Part shown: piece after piece, positions 39,441 through 48,203 of the stretch | How positions within the stretch are numbered: the first letter of the stretch is position 1 | Layout of the letters: every line of letters starts with the position of its first letter | Assembly (NCBI GenBank): GCA_963754335.1 | Contig: CAVWFQ010000009.1 | Span: forward strand, 62,001-126,000 | Direction of reading: 5' to 3' | Source of the DNA: JBBSDP01 sp963754335 | Lineage (GTDB): Bacteria > Planctomycetota > Phycisphaerae > Tepidisphaerales > Tepidisphaeraceae | DNA: 64,000 nt | Position numbers and translations under genes: made by a program | Notes under the pieces: model-generated | The model's input: only the letters and a program-made list of their open reading frames with translations | Database searches by the model: none | Told to the model about the DNA's origin: nothing

Positions 39441-40067
39441 ATGAAAACGCGCATACTTCTGGTTCGCCACGGCGGGACGATGCTCAGCGCCGCCGACCGC
39501 TTCGCCGGCTCGGTGAACGTTGAACTGTCGGAGGAAGGGCGGGCTCAGGCGGCGGCCCTCGGCCGCCGGCTGGCGAACGTATCGATCGACGCCGCCTATT
39601 GCAGCCAGATGGATCGAGCCATCGACACGGCGACCGCAGTCGCCTCTCATCATGGCCTCGTCCCGATTCGCCGGGAGGGGCTTCGCGAAGTGGATCATGG
39701 GCATTGGGAAGGAATGGTCCACAAGGAAGTCGAGGAGAAGTTCGCCGCCGAGTATGCGGCGTGGGATGCCGATCCGTTGACCTGCGCCCCGGCCGGCGGC
39801 GAAACGGGACTGGCTGTCCTCGTTCGCGCGGTGCCGGCTCTGCGCGAGATTGTTGTCGCCCATCCGGGGCAGACGGTGCTGGTCGTCTCCCACAAGGCGA
39901 CCAACCGCATTCTCCTGGCGAATCTGCTCGGCATCGATCTGCGCGTCTATCGCGACGAGATCGCCCAGGACCTGGCCTGCCTCAATGTTCTGGATTTTAC
40001 CGCGCCGTGGAAGGCGCTTGTCAGAGTGATGAACGATACGTCGCATTACGAGGCTATTCCCCGTTAG
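39441..40067 (+). CDS. Histidine phosphatase family protein
   Basis: The 208-residue protein has the RHG motif with catalytic H10 (LLVRHGGT), a second phospho-pocket arginine/glutamate set (SQMDRAIDTA, LREVDHGHWEG) and the late VVSHKATNR histidine. This is the phosphoglycerate-mutase-like superfamily, including cobalamin and sugar phosphatases; substrate cannot be told. No signal peptide, so cytoplasmic. It stands alone with about 95 bases to the next gene. Confidence 0.88.
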   Translation: MKTRILLVRHGGTMLSAADRFAGSVNVELSEEGRAQAAALGRRLANVSIDAAYCSQMDRAIDTATAVASHHGLVPIRREGLREVDHGHWEGMVHKEVEEKFAAEYAAWDADPLTCAPAGGETGLAVLVRAVPALREIVVAHPGQTVLVVSHKATNRILLANLLGIDLRVYRDEIAQDLACLNVLDFTAPWKALVRVMNDTSHYEAIPR

Positions 40068-40161
40068 GCGAGTTATTCGCGTTGGGGATACGAACGCTGG
40101 TAAAGAGTTTATTTTTGACGATACTTTCGGTCTCCTTCGAGGATAACAGGGGTGCCGGGCA

Positions 40162-40986
40162 ATGGCGACGCGACAATCCGGATGGTTCCGATGTCCCTCC
40201 TGTGGCCAGGTTTTTACCTGGAAACCGCAGCTCGCGAATCGACGGGTTCGGTGTAAGTGCGCCACCCGTTTTGTCGTTCCGCCGCGCGATGAATCCGATC
40301 AGGAAAATGTTTTGCCTGCCGATGTCCTGGAAGAGATTGCCCCGCCAAGGCCTGCGGATGTGTCAGATGCCGTGCCATTTGCGCAACGAGCATCCATTCC
40401 CGCGCGCTCGCCGCTCCCATTGCCGGGAAGCACCGAATTTTATACGCGTGAGATCGCCCAACGAGCGCGGCGACAAGAGACCATTTCAGAGGATGGCTCC
40501 AATTTGAAGCGCCGCGATCTGCCGATCGCGCTGATTCTCGCTGGCCTGCTCATTCAAATTGCTTCTCTGAGGCTATTCAACGAACTTCCGGGCAACAAAT
40601 GGGGCGGCGCGGTTCAAACACCTTCCAGCGTGACCGTTGCTCTGGCGATCGCGATCTGCCAGACCATTATCTGGACATCACTGCTCATCATTGGATCAGC
40701 CGTCTCGGCGAGGATTCTTGGAATCAGTTTCGGCACGATCGGCAGGGCCGCACTGAAGCTCTGCGGCATCGCCACGTTCACGTTTGGGGTCGCCAGCGCT
40801 GTCGCTTCGATAGATCCGGGCCGGTTCAGCGTCACCGGAATCGTGATGGCACTTCACATCGTGATCCTGCTTTATTGGGTGCTTTTTGCCTATTTGTTTT
40901 CGTTGGAAATAATGGAAACACTGATGACGGTAGCGATTGTCGTGCTGATTCAGTCCGTTGCAGTGTGCGGATTCTGGAAGGCCTGA
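40162..40986 (+). CDS. Zinc-ribbon plus multi-helix membrane protein
   Basis: The N-terminal FRCPSCGQVFTWKPQLANRR then VRCKC forms a zinc-ribbon with CxxC and CxC knuckles. A Pro-rich linker (residues about 55-105) leads to about five membrane helices from residue 118 on (IALILAGLLIQIASLRL to TLMTVAIVVLIQSVAVCGFW). Function unknown; Yip1-like membrane domains have similar layouts, but that is only a guess. The next gene begins with the same type of zinc ribbon, so the two are probably paralogous or co-functional. Confidence 0.65.
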   Translation: MATRQSGWFRCPSCGQVFTWKPQLANRRVRCKCATRFVVPPRDESDQENVLPADVLEEIAPPRPADVSDAVPFAQRASIPARSPLPLPGSTEFYTREIAQRARRQETISEDGSNLKRRDLPIALILAGLLIQIASLRLFNELPGNKWGGAVQTPSSVTVALAIAICQTIIWTSLLIIGSAVSARILGISFGTIGRAALKLCGIATFTFGVASAVASIDPGRFSVTGIVMALHIVILLYWVLFAYLFSLEIMETLMTVAIVVLIQSVAVCGFWKA

Positions 40987-41011
40987 TTGACACGGTTTGA
41001 GGAGAATATCG

Positions 41012-41895
41012 ATGCCGGAAGTGATCTCGACCGGATTCGGATGTAAAGCGTGCGGGAGGCGTTTTGCCTGGAAGCCGGCACTTGCGGGCAAGCGGGTCAA
41101 GTGCTCCTGTGGAAATGTTCTAACGGTCCCGGCTACCGCTCCGGCCGTCGTAGCGCGACCGGCCGCCGTTGCGCATTCAGCTCCGCCTCCCGGAGCGCAT
41201 GGAGGAATGGACCTGTCGGCGCTGGAAGAAGCGGCGATTGCGCCTGCGCAAGACACCGGCTATCGCTGTCCCTCTTGCCAGAGTAACCTCATCCCCGGAA
41301 CGATTGTGTGCACGACCTGTGGCTTCAACCTTCGGACCGGACAGAAGACAGGTGCCGGTGCGACGCGAGCCGCTGTGCTTCCGGCCCACGCGCCCGCAGC
41401 CGATGGTCCGATGATACCCGGCTGCGCTTCGCGCCCCGCCGCCCGCCCGGTGGACTCATCGGACAAAACGAAGATCATTCTGGCCGCCGGGGGACTGGCG
41501 CTGGTTGTGGCTGCGGTAATAGCCTACAAATTTCTTGCCGGCGGGGCGGGTGCTCAAAAGGCCATGCTTGGCGACGATGGAAAGGTGATCCAGGCCATCA
41601 AGGATGAAGGCGGACAGGATCTCGAAGCGTGGATCGGCGATGGCAGCCAGCGAATGGTTATGGGGATGAATCAGGGGCAGGCGCTCTTCACTGCCAAAAA
41701 ATTGAAGGAGTTGGTGCTCGCCGCGTCATCGCCTTTGGCGGGATGCTCAGCCGCACCCTGGCCATTGAGCTGCCCGGCGATTCCAAACAGCGTCAGTCCC
41801 TCTTTGAATGGGCCGCCAACTGGAACGAAAAATTGTCGGAAGAGCCGCCGCATGATGTCGGACAGCAGTATATCTGGATCAATATGCACATCTGA
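41012..41895 (+). CDS. Zinc-ribbon protein with single membrane helix (one frameshift)
   Basis: ATG 41012 follows GAGGAGA. Two zinc ribbons are seen: FGCKACGRRFAWKPALAGKR / VKCSCG at the start and RCPSCQSNLIPGTIVCTTCG around residue 88. A membrane helix (IILAAGGLALVVAAVIAYKF) divides these from an extracytoplasmic domain. The frame changes near 41725 and the true end is ARRVIAFGGMLSRTLAIELPGDS...INMHI at 41895, not the longer frame to 42223. The N-terminus resembles the preceding gene's N-terminus. Function unknown. Confidence 0.65.
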
Positions 41896-42498
41896 TCTGC
41901 GATACGAAAAGTCCGCCTTTCGGCTCTGTTTCGTCACTCCCGCTTCCCCTGCTTCAGCCAGATGGATCAAGCCATCGATACATCGACCGCTGTCCTCACT
42001 CTTCCCTTGGCGCTCTTGGCGTCCTTGGCGTTCAACTTCTTCTGAATCCGAGGGAGCCGTGCGACTTGTCGCCGGACAGGACACCTTGTTTGACCGTCCG
42101 CGAGGGTGCCGCAACGCGGCGTTCTGCTCGGGAATCCGAACGTCAGGTGGCGTCGCCTTCAGAGCGGCTGCGGCCGCGACGATTTTTGCTACGTGCGAAC
42201 TCATGGTTCTTATCCTCATGTAAAAACTGTCCTCCTCTATATATAGGAGAAAAAGTTAACATTTGAGGACGTAACTCTCAGCCGGACAGAGAGATAAATT
42301 TTAGCAAGTGGGAAGGGTTTTTTTGCGCATGAAACGTAATGAATAGGATGCTTTTGTTCGCAAGCGTAATAGGGTTGCGCGTCGGTCAGGGTGTGGCGCG
42401 ATGGGCCGGCTCACTGAAGTCAGCCCGCCGCGCGGGGTGCTGCGATCGAGCCAGCGTTTATCGTTTACCAAGGGTCGTTCAAATGATCGAACCACGGC
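41896..42498. other. 600-bp region without a convincing gene; dispersed repeat
   Basis: No gene is supported here. About 41988-42032 holds short-unit repeats (GGCGCTCTTGGCGTCCTTGGCG) known as dispersed intergenic sequence from other genomes. At 42231-42249 a CTCCT/AGGAG hairpin encloses TATATATA; read on the minus strand this places an AGGAGG about 10 bases before an ATG at 42219 that opens a 180-codon frame, but the frame runs through the repeat and antisense to the preceding gene, so I do not call it. The stretch 42300-42498 before hemL shows nothing recognisable. Confidence 0.5.
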
Positions 42499-43826
42499 CT
42501 ATCGCTCGCGCACTTGGGCGATCGCGATCAGCGCTTTTTCCGCTGACCGAATCGTCTGGTCGATCACTGCGTCGGTGTGCGCGATTCCAACGAACATCGC
42601 CTCGTATTGCGAGGGGGCGATGTAGACGCCGTTGTCCAGCAAGGCGTGAAAGAAAGTTGCGTAGGCCTGAGTGTCGCAGGCGGTGGCCTGGGCAAAATTC
42701 GTGACTGTCTGACCGGCGGTCTTGACGAAGAAGGGGGTCAGCATCGACCCGACCCGGTTGAGGCACAGGGGAATGCCCGCCGACTTGGCGGCGTCGATCA
42801 GTGCTTCAGCGAGCATGGCACTGCGGCGTTCGAGCGCCTCGTAAGCGCCCGGCTCGCGGAGAATTTCCAGCGTGGCGATGCCGCCGGCCATGGCCAGCGG
42901 GTTGCCGCTGAGCGTGCCCGCCTGGTAGACGCTGCCGGATGGGCTGACGAGCTCCATGAGCTTGCGCGGGCCGCCGTATGCGGCGCAGGGCAATCCGCCG
43001 CCGATCACTTTGCCAAGGCAGGTCAGATCCGGGCGAACGTTGTACCGTCCCTGCGTCCTCCCAAAGCGACGCGAAATCCTGTCATCACTTCGTCGAAGAT
43101 CAGCAGCACGCCGTGCTCATCGCAAAGCGTTCGCAAGCCGCTGAGATATCCTTCAAGCGGGGGCACGACGCCCATGTTCCCCGCGATCGGCTCGACGATC
43201 ATGCAGGCGATCTTGTCCTTGTATTTTTCGAAGAGGGATCGGGTGCCGCTCAGATCGTTATAGTGAGTCAGCAGCGTCCCGGTCGCTACTGACGCGGGAA
43301 CGCCCGGGCTGCTCGGAGTTCCCAGCGTCAGCGCGCCACTGCCGGCCTGAACCAGAAGTCCGTCGGCGTGGCCGTGATAACATCCGATGCATTTGACGAT
43401 CAGTTCGCGTCCGGTGGCGGCGCGAGCCAGGCGGATGGCACTCATCGTGGCTTCGGTTCCGCTATTTACGAACCGGAGCATTTCCATTGAAGGGACGGAT
43501 TCGACAATCAGCGTTGCAAGAAGCGTTTCGGACTCGGTTGGTGCGCCAAAGCTGGTTCCCCGGCCAATCGCCTTGGAGAGTGCGGCCACCACCCGTTCAT
43601 TGGCGTGTCCGGCGATCAGCGGGCCGTAGCTTCCGACGTAGTCGATGTAGACGTTTCCGTCGATGTCGGTGATCGATGAACCTTCGCCGGATCGGATGAA
43701 GAGGGGCGTGCCGCCAACCGCTTTGAATGCCCGGACCGGAGAACTCACGCCGCCGGGCATGAGTTGTCTTGCTTTCAGAAAAGCCGCCTCGGAAGCGGCG
43801 ACCGTACGTGGGGTTGGATCGGACAT
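42499..43826 (-). CDS. hemL: Glutamate-1-semialdehyde 2,1-aminomutase (one frameshift)
   Basis: HemL makes 5-aminolevulinate from glutamate-1-semialdehyde for haem synthesis. The N-terminal segments AFLKARQLMPGGVSSPVRAF and ITDIDGNVYIDYVGSYGP, the middle FVNSGTEATMSAIRLARAAT and CYHGHADGLLVQAGS, and the later GKVIGGGLP (PLP lysine in LGK) are all family-diagnostic. The frame must shift once near 43057, between ...FRVALGG and QGRYNVRPDLTCLGKV. About 442 residues in total. It is isolated, transcribed toward the repeat-rich gap. Confidence 0.93.
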
Positions 43827-44148
43827 AGGATTTTTCCGACAGAAGGGGATCTCGTTACTCTCATTCAGTGTGCCGCTTTCCGGAAGGAACGCAATGCGAG
43901 ATCATGAGCCCGGCATTTGAGTGAGGGTAAGGCATTCTTGCCATACTGGCAGCATAGTTGCCCCGACTGTCGATTTGGCATTTCATCGAGGTTGAAGGTA
44001 TTGCTTCGGGGCGGAAGGGGTATGTTTAACTCTCGTCGAAGTATGAACTTACGGATCTCGATATCCGGCGCGTGATGGCACATTGTTTGCGAAGATAGGA
44101 AAAGTTCGCGCAGGTTGACTGCGCGACGCTTTCGCTAAAGGAGTTTTC
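43827..44148. other. Intergenic region upstream of dnaK
   Basis: These 322 bases separate the divergent hemL and dnaK starts. The dnaK-proximal part holds a sigma-54 type promoter (44076-44090) and an AAAGGAG eight bases before the dnaK ATG. No inverted repeat of the CIRCE type was seen. The rest, including the AT-poor stretch 43930-44050, shows no RNA gene or ORF that I trust. Confidence 0.55.
44076..44090 (+). promoter_or_regulatory. Putative sigma-54 (-24/-12) promoter of dnaK
   Basis: TGGCAC-N5-TTGC lies about 60 bases before the dnaK start, with the invariant GG and GC dinucleotides correctly spaced. This matches the RpoN consensus exactly. A sigma-54 promoter would require an activator of the NtrC type and is unusual for a housekeeping chaperone, although cases are known. 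By eye only; the flanks also contain T-rich sequence suited to a start site near 44102. Confidence 0.55.
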
Positions 44149-46082
44149 ATGGCCAAAATCATTGGAATCGATCTGGGCACGACCAACAGCGTTGTTGCCA
44201 TCATGGAGGGGGACACCCCAAAGGTGTTGATCAATTCGCAGGGGAATCGGATTACACCTTCGGTTGTAGGTTTCACAGAGAAGGGGGAGCGCGTCATCGG
44301 GCAGACCGCTAAACATCAACAAGTTACGAATCCCAAAAACACGATTTTTTCGATCAAGCGATTCATGGGCCGCCGTCACAGCGAAGTGGCCCAGGAAGAG
44401 AAGATGGTTCCGTACACCATCGTCGGGGCGCCTGAGGAACTGGTACAGGTAGAGGTGCGCGGCAAACGCTACACGCCGGAACAGATCTCAGCGTTTATCC
44501 TTCAGGACCTGAAGAAGACCGCCGAAGATTATCTCGGCGAAAAAGTAACAGACGCGGTGATTACCGTTCCCGCCTACTTCAACGACGCGCAGCGCAAAGC
44601 GACCAAAGATGCCGGCGAAATCGCCGGTCTGAAGGTCTTGCGCGTGCTTCCGGAACCCACGGCCGCGGCACTCGCTTATGGCCTCGACAAGAAGAAAAAC
44701 GAAAAGATCTGTGTCTTCGACCTGGGCGGCGGCACGTTTGACGTCTCGGTTCTCGATGTGGGCGACGGCGTCTTTGAAGTGCTGTCGATCAATGGCGACA
44801 CCCATCTGGGTGGCGACGACTTCGACCAAGTCGTCATTAATTTCCTCGCCGACGAATTTAAGCGCACGGAGGGGATCGATCTTCGCAAGGATCCCATGGC
44901 ATTACAGCGGCTGAAAGAAGCCGCGGAAAAGGCCAAGATCGAGCTTTCCGGGGCAATGGAATCGACGGTGAACCTTCCGTTCATCACCGCCGACCAGAGC
45001 GGTCCGAAGCACATGCAGATCACGCTGACGCGCAGCAAGTTCGAGCAATTGATCGAGCCACTCGTTGAGAAGTGCCGCAAACCGGTACTGGATGCACTGA
45101 AGGACGCGAAGCTCAATCCCGAGCAGATCGACGAAGTCGTGCTTGTCGGCGGATCGACGCGTGTGCCGATGGTGCAGCGACTCGTCAAGGAGCTCTTCAA
45201 AGGCAAGGAACCCAACAAGAGCGTCAATCCCGACGAAGTGGTGGCGATTGGAGCCGCCATCCAGGGCGGAATCGCAACTGGCGACGTGAAGGACATCCTC
45301 GTCCTCGACGCCACGCCGCTCTCCCTCGGCGTCGAAACGCTGGGCGGCGTGATGACCGTTCTGATTCCGCGGAACACGACGATTCCGACCAGCAAGAAAG
45401 AGGTCTTCTCAACCGCCAGCGACAACCAGAATGCCGTCACGATCAATGTGCTTCAGGGCGAGCGGGAATTCGCCAGAGACAACCGGCTCCTGGGGACGTT
45501 CAATCTGGCCGACATCCCGCCTGCACCGCGCGGCATGCCGCAGATCGAAGTCACGTTCAACATTGATGTGAATGGAATTCTCGCTGTCTCGGCCAAGGAT
45601 CTTGGGACCGGCAAAGAGAGCAAGGTCACGATTCAGAACAGCGGCGGGTTATCGAAAGACGAGATCGAGAAGATGAAGCGGGATGCGGAAACGCACGCCG
45701 CCGAAGACAAGAAACGCCGCGAGACGATCGAGATGAAGAATCAGGCCGAAAACCTGGTCTTCGCCACGGAGAAGACGCTGAAAGATTACGGCGAGAAGGT
45801 TTCCGCCGACACGCGTGGTCAAATCGAAAACGCGCTGAACGCTCTCAAAGATGCGATCAAGAGCGACGACGGGGACCGGATCAAGAAGTCGATGGAAAAT
45901 CTCAATTCCGTCTCGCAGAAGCTGGCCGAAGAGATGTACAAGTCGGGCGCCGGCAACCAGGCTGGCAGCGCCGGCACACCGCCTCCGGGCGGGGATCGCG
46001 CGACTGCCGGCGCAGCGCGGCTCAGGGCGGCGCGAAAAAGGACGATGACGTCATCGACGCCGAGTACGAAGTGAAAGAGTAA
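44149..46082 (+). CDS. dnaK: Molecular chaperone DnaK (one frameshift near the C-terminus)
   Basis: DnaK is the Hsp70 that folds and refolds proteins with DnaJ and GrpE. The start MAKIIGIDLGTTNSVVAIMEG, the PAYFNDAQRKATKDAGEIAGL and the LVGGSTRVPMVQ segments identify it, followed by the substrate domain (GVETLGGVMTVLIPRNTTIPTSK). The first frame ends in RTMTSSTPSTK, but one base change near 46015 restores AQGGAKKDDDVIDAEYEVKE, the universal acidic tail, to TAA 46080-46082. So the gene is intact in reality, about 644 residues. No grpE or dnaJ is adjacent. Confidence 0.97.
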
Positions 46083-46094
46083 ATCTGCTGGTGC

Positions 46095-46155
46095 AAGCAA
46101 ACATCGAACGTTCGACGTTGAATTCAATTCATGTCGGGCGTTCGATGTTTGCGTT
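46095..46155. repeat. Short palindrome of CGAACGTTCG units (family G relative)
   Basis: GCAAGCAAACATCGAACG (from 46095) pairs with CGTTCGATGTTTGCGTTTG (to about 46157), enclosing AACGTTCGACGTTGAATTCAA. It lies in the gap after dnaK. Similar in style, though not identical, to the repeat at 37767-37855. Confidence 0.6.
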
Positions 46156-46238
46156 TGGGAATGGAACTGTCGCACCCGACTTTGATTTGCCGACGACATG
46201 GGCCGGCGCACATTTTCCCCTGAGGTCGCTTCCCCGCT

Positions 46239-46760
46239 ATGATTTCGCGAATGCTCGACAGGTCTTTCAGTAAGTGGTGGCTCGCCCGGGTGCAGCCATT
46301 TCGCGACGTGCCTCCCGAGAAACTCGCGGCCGAACGGGAGGCGATGGAGCGGCAGCAGGATTTCAACCGGCATTACGCGGAATTTCTCAACAGCGCGGTT
46401 TTTCCCTCGATCGATGCGCTCGTCCAGTTGCTCAGCAAGAACAGCATCGTTCATCGCGTTTCCACCTGGGGCAACCAGCTCTCGCTGCGCATTCATCTTG
46501 CCTGGCGGTGGGGTGAACTGGTGATCATGCAGAGTCATGAGGATGCAGTCACCTTCGAGCATCACATTATCACTGAAGGCGAAAAACGCGGCGACGACTC
46601 GGCCGAGGATCATTCCCACCAATACGATCTTCGCGACGCGATCCCGGCGGCGATTGCCGACGAGCAGATCCAATTCTTCCTCGGGCGTCTCGCCCAGGAT
46701 CTTTTTGAACCGGAGCCGGAGCCGGAGATTCCGCCGGGAGAGCAGACGCCCAAGGGGTGA
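46239..46760 (+). CDS. Hypothetical cytoplasmic protein
   Basis: The 173-residue product has no signal peptide. It contains an N-terminal helix with PEKLAAEREAMERQQDFNRHYAEFLNSAV and a middle domain (STWGNQLSLRIHLAWRWGELVIMQSHEDAVTFEHHIIT), then an acidic Pro-rich end (EPEPEPEIPPGEQTPKG). Two nearby in-frame ATGs (46239, 46251) are possible. I do not recognise the family. It sits between dnaK and the GroES-like gene in the same direction, so chaperone context is the only hint. Confidence 0.55.
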   Translation: MISRMLDRSFSKWWLARVQPFRDVPPEKLAAEREAMERQQDFNRHYAEFLNSAVFPSIDALVQLLSKNSIVHRVSTWGNQLSLRIHLAWRWGELVIMQSHEDAVTFEHHIITEGEKRGDDSAEDHSHQYDLRDAIPAAIADEQIQFFLGRLAQDLFEPEPEPEIPPGEQTPKG

Positions 46761-46762
46761 CA

Positions 46763-46877
46763 GAGCCGCGCACGAAGTAAGCGTTGTGTTTTCCGAAGAA
46801 TGACGGAGCCGCGCACGAAGTAAGCGGGAATGTACGCGGTAAGCGAAAAACAATCCCGCTTACTTCGTGCGCGGCTC
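46763..46877. repeat. Palindromic element with three arm copies (family H)
   Basis: GAGCCGCGCACGAAGTAAGC appears at 46763-46783 and again at 46806-46829 (extended by GGGA), and its inverse TCCCGCTTACTTCGTGCGCGGC at 46854-46877 pairs with the second copy. The stop of the preceding gene lies at its left edge. The direct plus inverted arrangement suggests a composite or duplicated palindrome. Confidence 0.8.
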
Positions 46878-46925
46878 TTTGGAATGTGAATTCGCCAATT
46901 GTGCGCGAGAAAGCTACGATTGGGC

Positions 46926-47306
46926 ATGATGTCGCAGCGTCCCTCAACCCGCTCCGCCGAATACGATGTGATCGAGCCGATCGGTGAGCGTGTCGTCATT
47001 CGCAAGGACGACAACAAACGCCAGACGCGCACTGGCATCGTCCTGCCTGACTCTCACGAAATTCCAGTCATTACCGGCCGCGTTATTGCCGTCAGCAAGG
47101 CAATCGAAAACGACGAGGATCAAACCATCCGCCAGTACGATAAGGTTCTTTTCGATCCGCGCGAGGCGATACCGGTTGAACTCGAGCACGACAATCGCCT
47201 GTTTGTGGTCTCGATTGATCGTGTGCTGGCCATCTTTCGACGATCTGACAAGAGCGCTACGGCGCCGCGAGCGGCGGCCGATCCGGACGAGAAGGGAGAA
47301 TCGTGA
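46926..47306 (+). CDS. GroES-like co-chaperonin (Cpn10) with C-terminal tail
   Basis: The product has the Cpn10 barrel: VIEPIGERVVIRKDDNKRQTRTGIVLPDS at the start, including the family GIVLPD-type strand, then GRVIAVSKAI and VLFDPREAIPVELEHDNRLFVV. A tail of about 20 charged residues follows. It lacks an adjacent groEL in this window, as in many planctomycetes that have several dispersed groES and groEL genes. It could be an alternative co-chaperonin. Its TGA overlaps the GTG of the next gene, indicating coupling. Confidence 0.8.
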   Translation: MMSQRPSTRSAEYDVIEPIGERVVIRKDDNKRQTRTGIVLPDSHEIPVITGRVIAVSKAIENDEDQTIRQYDKVLFDPREAIPVELEHDNRLFVVSIDRVLAIFRRSDKSATAPRAAADPDEKGES

Positions 47307-47729
47307 GCAGCAAGAGCATTGCATTGGTTGGCCACTGCGGTCCGGACGGCGGATTTCTACGGATGACTCTTTCATCCATTCAACGCGGAATTCAGATTTT
47401 CGCCGCCGATGATGAGGAGGAACTCCAGCGGGTGTTGGCCGGAGGAGTCGACCTGCTTCTGATCAACCGTCAACTCGATTGGGGGTTCGATGAGCAGGAG
47501 GGGATTGCCGTGATTCGACGACTCCGTGCGCCGCTATCCCCATCTCAAGATGATGCTGGTGAGCAATTATCCCGAGGCCCAGGCCGCCGCGGTTTCGGCG
47601 GGGGCGCTTCCCGGTTTCGGCAAGCGCGACTTGCGGTCGGCGCAGGTGACCCAATTACTTCGTGATGCGCTTGCGGATTCCTCGGAAGACCTGCAAAGGA
47701 CACCGTCAGCAAAGATTACCGACGGATAA
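47303..47729 (+). CDS. Receiver-like small protein (one frameshift)
   Basis: A GTG start at 47303 overlaps the previous stop. The frame reads KSIALVGHCGPDGGFLRMTL, then LLLINRQLDWGF, and after a change near 47528 continues YPHLKMMLVSNYPEAQAAAVSAGALPGFGKRDL. The strand-helix order resembles a CheY-like receiver with altered acidic sites (the first D pair is missing), so it is a degenerate receiver or DUF. Length about 141 residues. The pairing with a GroES-like gene is unexplained. Confidence 0.55.
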
Positions 47730-47802
47730 CCAGTGATCGACGGGGCAGTCACAGCCCGCCGATGTTTTGTCCGTCGCGCCCGTGGGATGTTACAATAGAG
47801 TG

Positions 47803-48039
47803 ATGGGAACTACGTTGCGCATCCAGACGCGTGTATTGCCGGGCAACCGGGTTGAGGTATCCGCGCCCGGGCACCAAGAGGGCACTCCAGTCGAGGTACT
47901 TCTCGTCTTTCCGGACGAATCTGCGACGCAGCCTTCAGCCTTAGAGATTATCGAATCTCTAAAAGGGCACCGCCTATTCAAATCAAATGCAGAGGCGGAT
48001 GAATATCTGCAGGCGGAGCGCGACTCATGGGATCGTTGA
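47803..48039 (+). CDS. Small antitoxin-like protein upstream of PIN fragment
   Basis: The 78-residue product starts with beta-like strands (LRIQTRVLPGNRVEVSAPGHQEGTPVEVLLVF) and ends in a helical region with FKSNAEADEYLQAERDSWD. The layout, a small protein whose stop overlaps by 13 bases a PIN-domain start, is that of VapB-like antitoxins. The N-terminal DNA-binding type (AbrB-like versus others) is not certain. It is complete even though the toxin is cut. Confidence 0.6.
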   Translation: MGTTLRIQTRVLPGNRVEVSAPGHQEGTPVEVLLVFPDESATQPSALEIIESLKGHRLFKSNAEADEYLQAERDSWDR

Positions 48040-48203
48040 ACATCCCTGCCGGCGCTTTAGTTTATCTCGATACAAACGCTGTCATATACAGCATCGAAAC
48101 CGATACAAAGTGGTGGCCAATTCCGGAGGCATCTGAATTAAATCGCCTCAGGCGCTACGAGATCCTCGTAGGTTTCACGGCGGCGAATGATCTTGTAGCT
48201 TGA
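48027..48203 (+). pseudogene. Truncated PIN-domain (VapC-like) toxin
   Basis: ATG 48027 opens MGSLNIPAGALVYLDTNAVIYSIETDTKWWP: the LDTNAVIY motif with the first catalytic aspartate is that of VapC PIN RNases, which are about 130-140 residues long. The identifiable part ends after about 35 residues; the frame then runs antisense through the 3' end of lysA and stops. Later PIN acidic residues are absent. The junction lies at or near the lysA stop (48138), so deletion or insertion joined them. Not functional as a toxin. Confidence 0.65.

Noticed and set aside
39228..40265. 345-codon minus-strand frame opposite the histidine phosphatase gene
   Set aside because: The plus-strand frame has an intact RHG active site and family length; the opposite frame has no recognisable domain.
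41671..42219. Minus-strand frame of 182 codons with an AGGAGG ahead of its ATG
   Set aside because: It runs through the GGCGTCCTTGGCG repeat (RQERQG) and antisense into the zinc-ribbon gene; the ribosome-binding match is part of a CTCCT/AGGAG hairpin.
43827..44148. CIRCE-type heat-shock operator upstream of dnaK
   Set aside because: No TTAGCACTC/GAGTGCTAA inverted repeat is present; only the sigma-54-like motif remains.
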